Shown: positions 39,406-50,592, counted from the stretch's first letter. The stretch: 64,000 nt of DNA from Serratia inhibens (GCF_003591175.1 NZ_QYYG01000013.1:41821-105820), one strand, 5' to 3'. Numbers and translations: made by a program. Notes: a model not told the origin generated them from the sequence alone.

Positions 39406-40806
39406 ATGACCATGCCATCCACCGAGCTTGATGCAGTGCAAAAAGCCGCCGTCACTCCCCACACCAGCGAACTGATTTATCGCCTGGAAGACCGCCCGCC
39501 GCTGCCGCAAACGCTGTTTGCCGCCGGTCAGCATCTGCTGGCGATGTTTGTGGCGGTGATCACCCCGGCCCTGTTGATCTGTCAGGCGCTCGGTCTGCCG
39601 GCACAAGATACTCAGCACATTATCAGCATGTCGCTGTTTGCCTCCGGCCTGGCCTCTATTCTGCAAATTAAAACCTGGGGGCCGGTCGGTTCTGGCCTGC
39701 TGTCGATTCAGGGCACCAGTTTTAACTTTGTTTCGCCGCTGATTATGGGCGGGCTGGCGCTGAAAAACGGCGGTGCCGACGTCCCCACCATGATGGCTGC
39801 ACTGTTCGGCACGCTGATGGTCGCTTCCTGTACCGAAATTCTCCTGTCGCGCGTGCTGCACCTGGCGCGGCGTATCATCACCCCGCTGGTCTCCGGCATT
39901 GTGGTGATGATTATCGGTTTGTCGCTGATTCAGGTCGGGCTGACCTCCATCGGCGGCGGTTATGCCGCGATGAACGGGGGCAGCTTCGGCGCGCCGAAAA
40001 ATCTGCTGCTGGCCGGCGCGGTGCTGGCGGTGATTATTCTTCTTAACCGCCAGCGCAACCCGTACTTGCGCGTCGCCTCGCTGGTGATCGCCATGGCGGT
40101 CGGCTACCTGCTGGCCTGGGCGATGGACATGCTGCCGGCAAGCCAGCCGGCTCCGCAAACGGCGGCATTCACCCTTCCGATCCCGCTGTATTACGGCCTG
40201 GGCTTTGACTGGAGCCTGCTGCTGCCGCTGATGTTGATCTTTATGGTCACCTCGCTGGAAACCATCGGCGACATCACCGCCACCTCGGACGTGTCGGAAC
40301 AGCCGGTCAGCGGCCCCTTGTATATGAAACGCCTGAAGGGTGGCGTGCTGGCCAATGGCCTGAACTCTATGTTGTCGGCAGTGTTCAACACCTTTCCCAA
40401 CTCTTGTTTTGGTCAGAACAATGGCGTGATCCAACTGACCGGGGTTGCCAGCCGTTACGTCGGTTTTGTGGTGGCGCTGATGCTGATTGCGCTGGGATTA
40501 TTCCCGGCGGTGGCCGGTTTCGTGCAACATATTCCTGAACCCGTGCTTGGCGGCGCTACCCTGGTGATGTTCGGTACCATCGCCGCCTCCGGCGTGCGTA
40601 TCGTGTCACGCGAAAGGCTGAACCGCCGCGCGATCATGATCATGGCGCTGTCGCTGGCCGTCGGCATGGGCGTTTCCCAGCAACCGCTGATCCTGCAGTT
40701 CGCGCCCGACTGGCTGAAAACCCTGCTCTCTTCAGGCATTGCCGCCGGCGGCATCACCGCCATCGTGCTTAACCTGGTGTTCCCGCACGAACACGAGAAG
40801 CCATAA
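39406..40806 (+). CDS. xanP: xanthine permease
   Basis: Proton-coupled xanthine importer of the NAT/NCS2 family. It has 466 residues (E. coli XanP, formerly YicE, 463). It starts [11 protein letters not shown], then the conserved [18 protein letters not shown]. The family signature [17 protein letters not shown] is near residue 327, preceded by [18 protein letters not shown] with the conserved substrate-site Glu. ATGs at 39406 and 39412 are both possible; the frame is open further upstream but without homology. A PurR box lies in front and a strong terminator behind. Confidence 0.96.
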   Translation: MTMPSTELDAVQKAAVTPHTSELIYRLEDRPPLPQTLFAAGQHLLAMFVAVITPALLICQALGLPAQDTQHIISMSLFASGLASILQIKTWGPVGSGLLSIQGTSFNFVSPLIMGGLALKNGGADVPTMMAALFGTLMVASCTEILLSRVLHLARRIITPLVSGIVVMIIGLSLIQVGLTSIGGGYAAMNGGSFGAPKNLLLAGAVLAVIILLNRQRNPYLRVASLVIAMAVGYLLAWAMDMLPASQPAPQTAAFTLPIPLYYGLGFDWSLLLPLMLIFMVTSLETIGDITATSDVSEQPVSGPLYMKRLKGGVLANGLNSMLSAVFNTFPNSCFGQNNGVIQLTGVASRYVGFVVALMLIALGLFPAVAGFVQHIPEPVLGGATLVMFGTIAASGVRIVSRERLNRRAIMIMALSLAVGMGVSQQPLILQFAPDWLKTLLSSGIAAGGITAIVLNLVFPHEHEKP

Positions 40807-40826
40807 TCCGCCACGCTGCCTGCCTC

Positions 40827-40851
40827 AAACGGCCGCTTGCGGCCGTTTTTT
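40827..40851 (+). terminator. xanP terminator
   Basis: AAACGGCCGC (40827-40836) pairs with GCGGCCGTTT (40839-40848), followed by T residues. Confidence 0.9.
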
Positions 40852-40937
40852 ATTGCCTGTCAGACCATTGCACTTGAGATGCCCGGCCAATTGCGGCATA
40901 AACAGGGTATCTTTTTTGACCGACGCGGATGTAAACG

Positions 40938-42599
40938 ATGAAATTTATCGGAAAACTGTTGCTGACGTTGCTGCTGCTGGTAGTGCTTGCCATTGTGCTG
41001 TTGTACGTCGTGGGGCAAACCGGTTGGGCGGCGGGCTGGTTAAGTCGTTGGATCAGCGATAACAGCGAATACCGCCTGTCGGTGGCAAAAATCTCGCACT
41101 CATGGAATCAGCCGGGCCAAATCAGCCTGGAAGACGTCAAACTGGCCAAAAATAATCAGCCGCAGGCGTTGGTCGCCAAACGGGTAGATCTCGGCCTGAG
41201 CCTGCGCCAAATCACCGAACCGCGCTATTTTCACAGCGTAACGCTGCGCGACGGCACGCTTACCGTTCAACCGCAAGCCGCGACATTGCCGGTGCAGGCC
41301 GATGTGTTGCAGTTGAGCAATATGGCGCTGCAATCCAACGATGAAACCTGGCAGCTCAACGCGCAGCAGGTCAATGCCGGCATTACCCCCTGGCAGCCTA
41401 AAGCCGGACATCTGCTGGGAGAAAATAATCAGTTCCAGTTCAGCGCCGGCTCGATGACGCTGAATGGCATCCCGGCTTCGCAGGTGCTGGTACAAGGTGA
41501 GCTTAAACAGAACCAGTTGAAGCTCAACAATTTCGGCGCCGATCTGGCGCAGGGTGACCTGACCGGGGTAGCCAGCCGCGCCGCCGACGGCAGCTGGCAG
41601 GTGGAACGCCTGCGGCTGAGTGGCGTACGCATGCAAACCCCGCTGACGCTGGCTGAGTTTTGGCAGCGCTTTACGGCCCTGCCGCCGGTCACTCTCAAAC
41701 GTTTTGATCTGATCGACGCGCGGCTGGAAGGCAAAGAGTGGGCGTTCAACGATCTCGATCTGTCGCTGCAGAACGTGACCTTCCAGCAGGGCGACTGGAG
41801 CAGTGAGGACGGCTCGCTGAACTTCAACGCCAGCGATCTGATCAACGGCGGTTTCCACCTGATCGATCCGATCATGAATATGCGGCTTTCACCGGCCGGT
41901 ATTGCCATTCAACAGTTCACCAGCCGCTGGGAAGGCGGGCTGCTGCGTACCTCCGGCAGTTGGCTGCGCGCCAACAACCGCCTGCAACTGGACGAAGTGG
42001 CCGTCGCGGCACTCGAATACACCTTGCCGCAAGACTGGCGCGCGCTGTGGCTGCAACCGCTGCCGCACTGGTTGGCGGAGGTGTACGTCAACAAACTGAC
42101 CACCAACCGCAACCTGATTATCGACATTAATCCGGACTTCCCGTTCCAGATCACCGCGCTGGACGGCTACGGCGGCAACCTGCTGTTGGCACGCGACCAC
42201 CAGTGGGGTATTTGGTCCGGTACGCTGAACCTGAATGGCAGCGAAGCCACCTTCAACAAAATTGACGTTCGGCGCCCATCGTTGGTGCTAAACGCCGATG
42301 ACGGGCAGATCAACGTCACCGAGCTAAGCGCCTTTATGCCAAAGGGATTACTGGAAGCCAAAGCCACGGTCAGTCAGTTGCCGGGCAAGCCGTTTACGCT
42401 GTCGTTGAGCGGCCGCTCGGTGCCGGTGAATACCTTGCAGCAATGGGGATGGCAGCCGGTTCCGCTAGAAGGTGACGGAAACCTGCAACTGCAGTTGAAA
42501 GGGTTGCTGAACAGCGATGGGCTGTTTAAATCTTCACTTAAGGGCGAACTGCAGGCTACCGCCGCCGATGGCCGGACGGTCAACCAACAGTTACCCTAG
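40938..42599 (+). CDS. yicH: AsmA-like family protein YicH
   Basis: A 553-residue inner-membrane-anchored periplasmic protein of the AsmA-like group (E. coli YicH 569). One N-terminal membrane helix (about 5-27, LLLTLLLLVVLAIVLLYVVG) is followed by a long beta-rich region of repeated short strands (LEDVKLAKNNQP, LRDGTLTVQPQ, LNGSEATFNKIDVRRPSLVL). Relatives such as TamB and YhdP form grooves that carry phospholipid to the outer membrane; for YicH this is inference. It follows xanP after a terminator, so it likely has its own promoter. Confidence 0.93.
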   Translation: MKFIGKLLLTLLLLVVLAIVLLYVVGQTGWAAGWLSRWISDNSEYRLSVAKISHSWNQPGQISLEDVKLAKNNQPQALVAKRVDLGLSLRQITEPRYFHSVTLRDGTLTVQPQAATLPVQADVLQLSNMALQSNDETWQLNAQQVNAGITPWQPKAGHLLGENNQFQFSAGSMTLNGIPASQVLVQGELKQNQLKLNNFGADLAQGDLTGVASRAADGSWQVERLRLSGVRMQTPLTLAEFWQRFTALPPVTLKRFDLIDARLEGKEWAFNDLDLSLQNVTFQQGDWSSEDGSLNFNASDLINGGFHLIDPIMNMRLSPAGIAIQQFTSRWEGGLLRTSGSWLRANNRLQLDEVAVAALEYTLPQDWRALWLQPLPHWLAEVYVNKLTTNRNLIIDINPDFPFQITALDGYGGNLLLARDHQWGIWSGTLNLNGSEATFNKIDVRRPSLVLNADDGQINVTELSAFMPKGLLEAKATVSQLPGKPFTLSLSGRSVPVNTLQQWGWQPVPLEGDGNLQLQLKGLLNSDGLFKSSLKGELQATAADGRTVNQQLP

Positions 42600-42607
42600 T
42601 CTTTCAC

Positions 42608-42630
42608 GCCCTCTTCCCGGAGAAGAGGGC
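42608..42630. terminator. hairpin between yicH and fabY
   Basis: GCCCTCTTC (42608-42616) pairs with GAAGAGGGC (42622-42630) between converging genes. No T-run follows, so termination is uncertain. Confidence 0.45.
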
Positions 42631-42637
42631 CAATGAC

Positions 42638-43585
42638 TCAGCTTTCTAGCGCCTCGGAACCGCCCTGATCCAGAGGCACGTCCGACTCGGCCGGCAGCAC
42701 CATATAAGTACCTTCAAATATCGCGCCTTTATCGTCGTCACCGAACAAATGCACCTCAGCCTGCACGCGTGCACGGCGGCCCCGCGCCAAGCGGGCCAGA
42801 TCGCCGCTCAGCGAGCTGAGATCCGCCACCGCCCGCGGTCTGCCGGTGATCGGTTTGCTGTAGCGGATATGCGCATCTGCCAGAATAATGGTGCCGCCAA
42901 GATGGCGCTCACGCAGCAATAGCCAGATAAGCCCCCAGGCGGTCAGCGTGGCCAGAGAGAACAGGCTGCCGGCAAACAGCGTATGGTGCGGGTTCTGATT
43001 GCCAATCTCCGGCATGGTAGTGACGAAACGCTGGCCGGTATACTGGCTGATGCGCACCCCCATTTTCTCGCTGAGCGGGATATGATCGTACCAGGCCTGC
43101 TGCAGTTGGCCGCACCAGTCTGGGCGATGCAAAATATCGTCCAGCGTCGCCACCGGTTTAATCATCAGGAAGTGGCGGATCGGGGTGGTTTGCGGCGCGG
43201 TGATCTCGCCCTGATTAACAAAGCCAAGCTTGGCAAAGAACGCCACCGCATCTTCACGGGCGCTACACACTACCCGTTTTACCCCTTCCTGGCGTGCCAC
43301 GGATTCCAGCGTCATCGCCACCAGCGTGCCGAGGCCTTTGTCCTGCACCGTAGGGTCGACCGCCATAAAGCGGATCGCCGCTTCGTTGTCGGCATTGATA
43401 TACAGCCGCCCTATAGCGACAATTTTACCGCCCTCATCCACCACCATCTGATGGTGCGCCATGGCGTCGTAGGCATCCTTTTCCGAACCCACCGGTTGGT
43501 GCAATGGCTTGCGCAGCATTTCCCAACGAAACTGGTAATAATCCTTCAGCTCTTGTTCTGTTACGGGTACTCGTAGGTGATACAT
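42638..43585 (-). CDS. fabY: fatty acid biosynthesis protein FabY (YiiD): GNAT plus thioesterase-like domains
   Basis: A 315-residue two-domain protein. Residues about 1-150 form a GNAT acetyltransferase domain ([20 protein letters not shown] is the acetyl-CoA loop). Residues about 170-310 form a hotdog thioesterase-like domain ([20 protein letters not shown]). In E. coli this gene has been tied to malonyl-ACP decarboxylation and fatty-acid initiation. The ATG at 43585 has GAGAAGG upstream; E. coli's annotated protein is slightly longer. It lies 23 bases after dtd on the same strand. Confidence 0.92.
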   Translation of the reverse strand: MYHLRVPVTEQELKDYYQFRWEMLRKPLHQPVGSEKDAYDAMAHHQMVVDEGGKIVAIGRLYINADNEAAIRFMAVDPTVQDKGLGTLVAMTLESVARQEGVKRVVCSAREDAVAFFAKLGFVNQGEITAPQTTPIRHFLMIKPVATLDDILHRPDWCGQLQQAWYDHIPLSEKMGVRISQYTGQRFVTTMPEIGNQNPHHTLFAGSLFSLATLTAWGLIWLLLRERHLGGTIILADAHIRYSKPITGRPRAVADLSSLSGDLARLARGRRARVQAEVHLFGDDDKGAIFEGTYMVLPAESDVPLDQGGSEALES

Positions 43586-43608
43586 AGACGCCTTCTCTCT
43601 CAAAATAC

Positions 43609-44046
43609 TTAGACTTGAAGCCAAAACGTCACCGGCCCGTCGTTCACCAGCGCCACTTGCATGTCGGCGGCGAACTCGCCGGTCTGGGTTTCTACGCCGC
43701 GTTCGCGGCACTGACCAACAAAATATTGATACAACCGATCGGCTTCCTGCGGTGCTGCACCGCGTGAGAAACTTGGGCGCATGCCTTTTTGGGTATCGGC
43801 CACCAGCGTGAACTGCGAAACCACCAACAGGCTGCCTCCCGCCTGCTGGACATTGAGATTCATCTTGTCGTTCTCGTCGCCAAAGATGCGGTACCCCAGT
43901 ACGCGCTCACACAGGCGCACGGCTTTTTGCTCGTTATCGTCCTGCTCCACGCCCAATAACACTAACAAACCGGGGCCAATCTTGCCTACCGTCTCTCCCT
44001 TGACCGTGACGCTGGCGTTTAGCACCCGTTGAATTAACGCAATCAT
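43609..44046 (-). CDS. dtd: D-aminoacyl-tRNA deacylase
   Basis: Removes D-amino acids (and mischarged glycine) from tRNA. A 145-residue homodimer, the E. coli length. The active-site signatures are VSQFTL near residue 78 and the cross-subunit motif [10 protein letters not shown] at the C-terminus (the Gly-cisPro region). It overlaps the upstream yihY stop by four bases, so the two are coupled. Confidence 0.98.
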   Translation of the reverse strand: MIALIQRVLNASVTVKGETVGKIGPGLLVLLGVEQDDNEQKAVRLCERVLGYRIFGDENDKMNLNVQQAGGSLLVVSQFTLVADTQKGMRPSFSRGAAPQEADRLYQYFVGQCRERGVETQTGEFAADMQVALVNDGPVTFWLQV

Positions 44047-44933
44047 AACTGCCCTTCTTGTGTCTGATCCTCTTGCTCCGTCTTTGGCCGGCGGTAGTCA
44101 CGGTATTCCCCCAGGGTAACGGTGATTTCCGCGCCGAGTAACACGATACACCAGCTCCAGTAGACCCACAGGAATAAAATCGGGATCACCGCCAGCACGC
44201 CGTAAATCAGCTGATAAGACGGGAACATGGTGATATACAGCGCAAAACCCTTCTTGCCCAGTTCAAACAATATCCCGGCCACCAACGCGCCAATCAGCGC
44301 ATCTTTAGGCGGTACGCGCACCGTCGGCACGATGCAATACAGCAGCCAGAACGATATCCAGGACAGGAGCAGAGGGAAAATTCGCAGTACTTGATCCACC
44401 AGGCTGTTCACGCCCGCCTGCGCCAGCCAGTTGAGCGACAGCAGGTAAGAGCTGATAGCCATGCTGGCACCCACCAGCAGCGGCCCCAGGGTCAGCACCA
44501 TCCAATACACCGCAAACGAGAATACGATTGGCCGTTTGTTCTTGCTGCGCCAGATAGTGTTCAGCACGCTATCGACCGAGGAAATCAGCAGCAACGCGGT
44601 GACAATCAGCCCGCAAGTCCCGACGGCGGTCATCTTGTTGGAATTGGCGACAAACTGTTCCAGATAGCTTTGGATCACGTTCCCGGCGGCCGGCATGAAA
44701 TTAGAGAAGATAAAACTTTTCAACTGAACGCTGATGTCGGAAAACATTGGGAACGCGGCAAACAACGCGAACACCACGGTAATCAACGGCACCAGCGACA
44801 GCAGGGAAACATAGGCCAGGTGGCCCGCCAGCATGGTCAGGCCGTCGCTGTCGACGCGTTTGAACAGCAATCGTCCGAAGGTGACGCCGGGTTTGATCGC
44901 AGAGGGCAGCTTTTTACGGCGGAAAAACGACAT
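44043..44933 (-). CDS. yihY: YihY/BrkB family inner membrane protein
   Basis: A 296-residue protein with about six membrane segments, once called a ribonuclease BN homolog and now the YihY/virulence factor BrkB family. Family landmarks are [20 protein letters not shown] (about 38-57), [37 protein letters not shown] and [25 protein letters not shown] precedes the ATG at 44933; an in-frame GTG two codons earlier is less likely. Function is unknown. It is upstream of dtd and fabY in one run. Confidence 0.93.
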   Translation of the reverse strand: MSFFRRKKLPSAIKPGVTFGRLLFKRVDSDGLTMLAGHLAYVSLLSLVPLITVVFALFAAFPMFSDISVQLKSFIFSNFMPAAGNVIQSYLEQFVANSNKMTAVGTCGLIVTALLLISSVDSVLNTIWRSKNKRPIVFSFAVYWMVLTLGPLLVGASMAISSYLLSLNWLAQAGVNSLVDQVLRIFPLLLSWISFWLLYCIVPTVRVPPKDALIGALVAGILFELGKKGFALYITMFPSYQLIYGVLAVIPILFLWVYWSWCIVLLGAEITVTLGEYRDYRRPKTEQEDQTQEGQL

Positions 44934-44982
44934 GGTCACTCCTTGATGTCAGTTTGTACGCCTTAAGCTTAACCCTTCGCGG

Positions 44983-45573
44983 TCATTGGGCAAAATAAGC
45001 CGGCACCACGTCACGATCGGTCACGTGTACCGTTTTGATGCCCAGCGCCTGTGCAGCGGCGACGTTGGCCGGATGATCGTCAAAGAACACTGCGGCTTCC
45101 GGCGACGTATTTTCGGCGTTTAAAACGTGCAGATAAATGTTGGCGTCCGGCTTGCGCATGCCGATGTCCTGAGACAGATACAGATGATCGGCGGCCTCGG
45201 CTACTTCGGGATAGTGCTGTGGCCAGTAGTTGCAGTGCAGACGATTGGTGTTCGACAACACCACCACCCGGTGACCTTCGCTGCGCAGGCGTTTCATGAT
45301 GTCGATCACTTCTGGGCGCAGGGCGACAAACACCGCCTGCCAACCAGTGGCGAACTGCTCAAAACTGAGGGCGATACCCATTTCATCACTCAGCCGTTCG
45401 GCAAAATCTTCGTCGCTGATTTCACCGCGCTCATGCTGCTGGAACAACTCGCCCATGGCGAAACGCTCGGACAATACCGCCAGCGGCGTGCCACTCAAAT
45501 TGCTCCATACACCCAGTACACGTTTGAAATCGATATCGACAATCACATTACCTAAATCAAAGATATACAGCAT
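44983..45573 (-). CDS. yihX: alpha-D-glucose-1-phosphate phosphatase YihX (HAD family)
   Basis: A 196-residue HAD hydrolase; E. coli YihX dephosphorylates alpha-glucose-1-phosphate. HAD motif I is FDLGNVIVDID (5-15; nucleophile Asp at 6, with G-N in place of the more common DxD). Motif II is VVLSNTNR, motif III is MRKPD and motif IV is VFFDDHPANV. The ATG at 45573 has AGGAGAGG upstream; the open upstream extension is rejected. It is separated from yihY by 49 bases on the same strand. Confidence 0.95.
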   Translation of the reverse strand: MLYIFDLGNVIVDIDFKRVLGVWSNLSGTPLAVLSERFAMGELFQQHERGEISDEDFAERLSDEMGIALSFEQFATGWQAVFVALRPEVIDIMKRLRSEGHRVVVLSNTNRLHCNYWPQHYPEVAEAADHLYLSQDIGMRKPDANIYLHVLNAENTSPEAAVFFDDHPANVAAAQALGIKTVHVTDRDVVPAYFAQ

Positions 45574-45743
45574 AGTCCTCTCCTGATGGGCCGGTGAGAT
45601 TTCACTGTAGCGGGAAAAGAAGGAGCTGAACAGAGAGCAGGTGGAAAAGCGCATAGCGCGTGGCAGAAATGGGGAAAGGTAGAGGAAAAAACTCAGGGCG
45701 CAAGAATGAACTGCGCCCTAAGCATGGAACACTAAATCAGCGA

Positions 45744-47567
45744 TTAAGCGTCTTTAGGACCGCGGCTTGCACGCTTACGATCGTTTTCCGTCAGGTGACG
45801 TTTACGAATACGTACGGACGTTGGCGTTACTTCTACCAGTTCGTCATCATCGATGAATTCCAGAGCTTGCTCCAGAGACATCTTGATAGCCGGAACCAGA
45901 GTAGTGGCTTCGTCAGTACCGGAAGCACGCATGTTGGTCAGCTTCTTACCGGTCAGGCAGTTTACGGTCAGGTCGTTGGAACGTGAGTGAATACCGATGA
46001 TCTGGCCTTCATACACTTCCGCACCGTGGCCCAGGAACAGCTTGCCGCGATCTTGCAGACCGAACAGGGCGAACGCTACCGCTTTACCCTGGCCGTTGGA
46101 GATCAGCACGCCGTTCTGACGCTGGCCGATTTCGCCCTGGCGTACATCGTCGTAGTGGCTGAAGGTGGAGTACAGCAGACCGGTACCGGAAGTCATGGTC
46201 ATGAACTCGGTACGGAAGCCGATCAGGCCACGCGCAGGGATCAGGTAATCCAGGCGAATACGACCTTTGCCGTCTGGGATCATGTCCTTAACGTCACCTT
46301 TGCGCTCACCCATGGCTTGCATGACTGAACCCTGGTGCTGTTCTTCGATATCCAGCGTCACGTTCTCGAATGGCTCTTGCATGCGGCCATCGATTTTACG
46401 GTTGATAACTTTAGGACGGGAAACCGCCAGCTCGAAACCTTCACGACGCATGTTTTCGATCAGAACCGACAGGTGAAGTTCACCACGGCCAGATACGCGG
46501 AACGCGTCAGCATCTTCGGTTTCTTCAACGCGCAACGCTACGTTGTGCACCAGCTCTTTGTTCAGGCGGTCGAGGATCTGACGTGAAGTCACGTACTTGC
46601 CTTCTTTACCACAGAACGGAGAGGTGTTGACGTTGAAGTACATGGTTACGGTCGGTTCATCAACAGACAGTGCTGGCAGCGCTTCAACCGCCGTGGTGTC
46701 ACAGATGGTGTCGGAGATGTTCAACTCGCCCAGACCGGTGATCGCGATGATGTCGCCAGCTTCAGCCACGGCCGCTTCGATACGCTCCAGACCCATGTGG
46801 GTCAGAACTTTTGCGACTTTACCGTTACGGGTTTTGCCTTCGCTATCAATGATAGTGATCTGCTGGTTAGGTTTGACCTTACCGCGCTTGATACGGCCGA
46901 TACCGATAACGCCAACGTAGTTGTTGTAGTCCAGCTGAGAGATCTGCATCTGGAACGGCGCTTCGAGCTCAACCTGCGGCGCAGACACGTGGTCTACGAT
47001 CGCCTGATACAGCGGAGTCATGTCTTCCGCCATCTCGTTGTGGTCGGTGCCCGCGATACCCATCAATGCAGAAGCATAGATGATTGGGAAGTCGAGCTGC
47101 TCATCGGTCGCGTCGAGGTTAACGAACAGGTCGAAGACCTGATCGACAACCCAGTCAGGACGTGCGCCCGGACGGTCAACCTTGTTGATTACCACGATCG
47201 GCTTCAGACCATTAGCGAAGGCTTTTTTGGTCACGAAGCGGGTTTGCGGCATTGGGCCATCCATTGCATCCACAACCAGCAGCACCGAGTCAACCATTGA
47301 CATCACACGCTCAACCTCACCGCCGAAGTCGGCGTGTCCTGGGGTATCCACGATGTTGATGCGGTAGTCTTTCCAATTAATGGCGGTGTTTTTTGCGAGG
47401 ATGGTAATCCCACGCTCTTTCTCCAAATCGTTGGAGTCCATTACGCGTTCGGTGGCTTCTACACGCTCTCCGAAAGTACCGGATTGTTGCAGCAGCTTAT
47501 CAACCAGGGTGGTTTTACCATGGTCAACGTGGGCAATAATGGCGATGTTACGCAAATTTTCGATCAC
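45744..47567 (-). CDS. typA: ribosome-dependent GTPase TypA/BipA
   Basis: A translational GTPase needed for 50S assembly at low temperature and for stress and virulence responses. It has 607 residues, as in E. coli. G1 AHVDHGKT is at 12-19, G3 [15 protein letters not shown], and G4 NKVDR. The C-terminal EF-G-like domains and the TypA-specific tail ([20 protein letters not shown]) follow. It is divergent from glnA over 370 bases of regulatory DNA. Confidence 0.98.
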   Translation of the reverse strand: MIENLRNIAIIAHVDHGKTTLVDKLLQQSGTFGERVEATERVMDSNDLEKERGITILAKNTAINWKDYRINIVDTPGHADFGGEVERVMSMVDSVLLVVDAMDGPMPQTRFVTKKAFANGLKPIVVINKVDRPGARPDWVVDQVFDLFVNLDATDEQLDFPIIYASALMGIAGTDHNEMAEDMTPLYQAIVDHVSAPQVELEAPFQMQISQLDYNNYVGVIGIGRIKRGKVKPNQQITIIDSEGKTRNGKVAKVLTHMGLERIEAAVAEAGDIIAITGLGELNISDTICDTTAVEALPALSVDEPTVTMYFNVNTSPFCGKEGKYVTSRQILDRLNKELVHNVALRVEETEDADAFRVSGRGELHLSVLIENMRREGFELAVSRPKVINRKIDGRMQEPFENVTLDIEEQHQGSVMQAMGERKGDVKDMIPDGKGRIRLDYLIPARGLIGFRTEFMTMTSGTGLLYSTFSHYDDVRQGEIGQRQNGVLISNGQGKAVAFALFGLQDRGKLFLGHGAEVYEGQIIGIHSRSNDLTVNCLTGKKLTNMRASGTDEATTLVPAIKMSLEQALEFIDDDELVEVTPTSVRIRKRHLTENDRKRASRGPKDA

Positions 47568-47673
47568 AGCTTTGCCTCAGGCATTAGAAATAGCGCGCTA
47601 TTGTACACGTATTAAGCGAGGTACTAAACAAGATCACAACAGTCTCTTATAAACAACTGTGTACAGGTCAGTT

Positions 47674-47689
47674 TGTGATCCCTTTCACG
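47674..47689 (+). promoter_or_regulatory. CRP site upstream of glnA
   Basis: TGTGA-TCCCTT-TCACG matches nine of ten core positions of the CRP site. In E. coli a CRP site activates the distal glnAp1 promoter, and the layout here is the same. Confidence 0.75.
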
Positions 47690-47717
47690 GTGCAAAAAGC
47701 AGCAGTTGGTGCACTTT

Positions 47718-47734
47718 TGCACCATTACAGTGCC
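47718..47734 (+). promoter_or_regulatory. NtrC (GlnG) site 1 of the glnA enhancer
   Basis: TGCACCATTACAGTGCC is an imperfect NtrC dyad (TGCAC-N7-GTGC). Its centre is 32 bases from site 2 and about 140 before the glnAp2 start, as in E. coli. It overlaps a perfect palindrome TGGTGCACTTTTGCACCA at 47707-47724. Confidence 0.75.
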
Positions 47735-47749
47735 CCACACCACTCCAAT

Positions 47750-47766
47750 TGCACCATTCAAGTGCA
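47750..47766 (+). promoter_or_regulatory. NtrC (GlnG) site 2 of the glnA enhancer
   Basis: TGCACCATTCAAGTGCA is an almost perfect 17-base NtrC dyad centred about 108 bases before the expected glnAp2 start. A further half-site ending in GGTGCA (47769-47785) follows. Confidence 0.85.
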
Positions 47767-47839
47767 ATGCGTCACTAATGGTGCATACTGATTCTGTGCA
47801 AAACCCGCGCAGGGAGGCCATTAAAGCGCTTTTGCAAAG

Positions 47840-47858
47840 TTGGCACAGTTTTCGCTTT
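47840..47858 (+). promoter_or_regulatory. sigma-54 promoter glnAp2
   Basis: TTGGCACAGTTTTCGCTTT has the -24 GG and -12 GC of an RpoN promoter and is nearly identical to E. coli glnAp2. It lies about 80 bases before the glnA ATG. Confidence 0.92.
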
Positions 47859-47937
47859 AGTCTATTCAAGGCAAAAACAGCCAGTTCCACAGATTCGTTC
47901 CACGACGACGACAATGATAAATCCGGGAGAGTTAAGT

Positions 47938-49347
47938 ATGTCCGCTGAACACGTTTTGACGATGCTGAATGAGCATGAAGTGAAATTCGTAGACCTGCGT
48001 TTCACTGACACCAAGGGTAAAGAACAACACGTCACCATCCCTGCTCATCAGGTGAATGCCGACTTCTTCGAAGAAGGTAAAATGTTTGACGGCTCCTCGA
48101 TCGGCGGTTGGAAAGGCATCAACGAATCTGACATGGTGCTGATGCCAGACGCCAGCACTGCGGTGCTGGATCCGTTCTTCGAAGAATCCACCCTGATTAT
48201 TCGCTGCGACATTCTCGAGCCAGGCACCATGCAGGGCTACGACCGTGACCCGCGTTCCATTTCCAAGCGTGCAGAAGACTTCCTTCGCGCTTCAGGCATC
48301 GCGGACACCGTGCTGTTCGGGCCAGAGCCTGAGTTCTTCCTGTTCGACGATATCCGTTTCGGCAGCAGCATCCGTGGTTCTCACGTGGCTATCGACGATA
48401 TCGAAGGCGCATGGAACTCCGGCACCAAATACGATGGCGGCAACAAAGGCCACCGTCCGGCAGTAAAAGGCGGTTACTTCCCGGTTCCTCCGGTCGATTC
48501 CTCACAGGACATCCGTTCAACCATGTGTCTGACCATGGAAGAAATGGGTCTGGTGGTCGAAGCGCACCACCACGAAGTGGCAACCGCGGGTCAGAACGAA
48601 GTGGCAACCCGCTTCAACACCATGACCAAGAAAGCCGACGAAATCCAAATCTACAAATACGTGGTTCACAACGTGGCTCACGCATTTGGCAAAACCGCGA
48701 CCTTCATGCCGAAACCTATGTTCGGTGATAACGGCTCAGGTATGCACTGCCACATGTCGCTGTCCAAGAACGGCACCAACCTGTTCGCAGGCGACAAATA
48801 CGGCGGCCTGTCTGAAACTGCCCTGTTCTACATCGGCGGTATCATCAAGCACGCTAAAGCTATCAATGCCCTGGCCAACCCGACCACCAACTCTTACAAG
48901 CGTCTGGTCCCAGGCTACGAAGCACCGGTCATGCTGGCTTATTCAGCCCGTAACCGTTCCGCTTCCATCCGTATCCCAGTGGTTGCCAGCCCGAAAGCGC
49001 GCCGTATCGAAGCCCGTTTCCCGGATCCAGCGGCTAACCCATACCTGTGCTTCGCGGCTCTGCTGATGGCAGGCCTGGATGGCGTGATTAACAAAATCCA
49101 CCCTGGCGATGCGATGGACAAAAACCTGTATGACCTGCCGCCGGAAGAAGAAGCTGAAATTCCAAAAGTTGCAGGTTCCCTGGACGAAGCGCTGGCTGCA
49201 CTGAGCGAAGACCGCGAGTTCCTGACCCGCGGTGGCGTATTCACCGACGACGCAATCGACGCTTACATCGACCTGCGTAAAGAAGAAATGGACCGCGTTC
49301 GCATGACGCCGCATCCGGTTGAGTTCGAACTGTACTACAGCGTTTAA
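47938..49347 (+). CDS. glnA: glutamine synthetase type I
   Basis: ATP-dependent amidation of glutamate, the main ammonia-assimilation enzyme; a dodecamer. It has 469 residues, as in E. coli. The catalytic segments are [33 protein letters not shown] and the adenylylation loop NLYDLPPEE, with the target Tyr at 397 (Met not counted). Activity is thus likely controlled by GlnE. GGGAGAG precedes the ATG. Transcription is driven by glnAp2 with NtrC and by a CRP-linked distal promoter. glnL-glnG follow. Confidence 0.99.
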   Translation: MSAEHVLTMLNEHEVKFVDLRFTDTKGKEQHVTIPAHQVNADFFEEGKMFDGSSIGGWKGINESDMVLMPDASTAVLDPFFEESTLIIRCDILEPGTMQGYDRDPRSISKRAEDFLRASGIADTVLFGPEPEFFLFDDIRFGSSIRGSHVAIDDIEGAWNSGTKYDGGNKGHRPAVKGGYFPVPPVDSSQDIRSTMCLTMEEMGLVVEAHHHEVATAGQNEVATRFNTMTKKADEIQIYKYVVHNVAHAFGKTATFMPKPMFGDNGSGMHCHMSLSKNGTNLFAGDKYGGLSETALFYIGGIIKHAKAINALANPTTNSYKRLVPGYEAPVMLAYSARNRSASIRIPVVASPKARRIEARFPDPAANPYLCFAALLMAGLDGVINKIHPGDAMDKNLYDLPPEEEAEIPKVAGSLDEALAALSEDREFLTRGGVFTDDAIDAYIDLRKEEMDRVRMTPHPVEFELYYSV

Positions 49348-49355
49348 GCCTTACC

Positions 49356-49375
49356 GCGCCATCTGCGGATGGCGC
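49356..49375 (+). repeat. hairpin just after glnA
   Basis: GCGCCATC (49356-49363) pairs with GATGGCGC (49368-49375). It resembles the stem of the terminator 45 bases downstream and has no T-run. It could stabilise the glnA message or act as a pre-terminator. Confidence 0.6.
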
Positions 49376-49420
49376 ACCACATTTTAGTTGTCGTTTTTTT
49401 GTTGCCGTGGAAACTTTCAG

Positions 49421-49443
49421 CCCATCTTCGGATGGGTTTTTTT
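49421..49443 (+). terminator. attenuating terminator between glnA and glnL
   Basis: CCCATC-TTCG-GATGGG (49421-49436) followed by seven T. As in E. coli, it should stop most glnA transcripts while letting some read into glnL-glnG under nitrogen limitation. Confidence 0.88.
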
Positions 49444-49505
49444 CTCCACCGTATTTTCTGCAAAACTATTCCATACCGCACGCATCGCGGATGGGGTAGC
49501 ATAGA

Positions 49506-49522
49506 TGCACTAAAAAGGTGCA
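49506..49522 (+). promoter_or_regulatory. NtrC site at the glnL promoter
   Basis: TGCACTAAAAAGGTGCA is one base from the perfect NtrC consensus and sits 12 bases before the glnL ATG. In E. coli such a site overlaps glnLp and represses it when NtrC is abundant. Confidence 0.85.
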
Positions 49523-49534
49523 GGAGTCTGCTGT

Positions 49535-50584
49535 ATGGCAACTGGCAAGCTGCCCGATGCTGGGCAGATCCTCAATTCTCTCATCAACAGCATCCTGCTG
49601 TTGGATGATGATCTGGCGGTTCATTACGCCAATCCGGCGGCACAACAACTGCTGGCGCAAAGTTCCCGTAAACTTTTCGGTACACCACTACCCGATCTGC
49701 TAGGCTATTTCTCACTGAACGTCGATCTGATGCGTGAGAGCCTGCGTGCCGGCCAGGGCTTTACCGATAGCGAAGTCACCCTGGTGGTTGACGGCCGTGC
49801 GCATATCCTCTCCCTGACCGCTCAGGCGCTGCCTGAAGGCTTTATTCTGGTTGAGCTGGCACCCATGGATAACCAACGCCGTCTGAGCCAGGAACAATTG
49901 CAACACGCCCAGCAGGTGGCAGCCCGCGATCTGGTACGCGGCCTGGCGCACGAAATCAAAAATCCGCTTGGCGGCCTGCGCGGCGCAGCACAATTGCTGG
50001 CCAAGGCACTCCCCGACCCGGCGCTGACCGAATACACCAAAGTGATCATTGAACAGGCCGATCGCCTGCGCAACCTGGTCGATCGTCTGCTGGGGCCGCA
50101 ACGGCCAGGTCAGCACATTACCCAGAGCATTCATCAGGTGGCGGAACGAGTATGCCAACTGGTGTCGCTGGAGAAACCGGACAACGTGACGCTGGTGCGC
50201 GACTATGACCCCAGCCTGCCGGAAATGGCGCACGATCCGGACCAGATCGAACAGGTATTACTGAACATTACCCGCAATGCCCTGCAGGCGCTGGGCGCTG
50301 AAGGTGGCACTATCACGCTGCGCACCCGCACCGCGTTCCAGATCACCCTGCACGGCACTCGCTACCGATTGGCGGCACGTATCGATATAGAAGATGACGG
50401 CCCCGGCGTACCGGCGCAGTTACAGGACACCCTGTTCTACCCGATGGTCAGCGGCCGCGAAGGCGGTACCGGCCTGGGTTTATCCATCGCCCGTAATCTT
50501 ATCGATCAGCATTGCGGAAAAATTGAATTTAACAGTTGGCCAGGACATACCGAATTCTCGGTTTACCTGCCTATTCGCCAGTGA
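49535..50584 (+). CDS. glnL: nitrogen regulation histidine kinase NtrB
   Basis: Cytosolic sensor kinase/phosphatase for NtrC, controlled by PII (GlnB). It has 349 residues, as in E. coli. An N-terminal PAS domain (about 10-110) is followed by the H-box [12 protein letters not shown] with His139 as phosphorylation site. The ATP-binding N box is [12 protein letters not shown], then DDGPGVP and [14 protein letters not shown]. It has no membrane segment. glnG follows by eight bases. Confidence 0.98.
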   Translation: MATGKLPDAGQILNSLINSILLLDDDLAVHYANPAAQQLLAQSSRKLFGTPLPDLLGYFSLNVDLMRESLRAGQGFTDSEVTLVVDGRAHILSLTAQALPEGFILVELAPMDNQRRLSQEQLQHAQQVAARDLVRGLAHEIKNPLGGLRGAAQLLAKALPDPALTEYTKVIIEQADRLRNLVDRLLGPQRPGQHITQSIHQVAERVCQLVSLEKPDNVTLVRDYDPSLPEMAHDPDQIEQVLLNITRNALQALGAEGGTITLRTRTAFQITLHGTRYRLAARIDIEDDGPGVPAQLQDTLFYPMVSGREGGTGLGLSIARNLIDQHCGKIEFNSWPGHTEFSVYLPIRQ

Positions 50585-50592
50585 GGTTTTCT

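Noticed and set aside
39367..40434. 355-codon - strand ORF inside xanP
   Set aside because: Low-complexity Gln/His/Arg composition typical of a GC-rich shadow; xanP on the other strand is certain.
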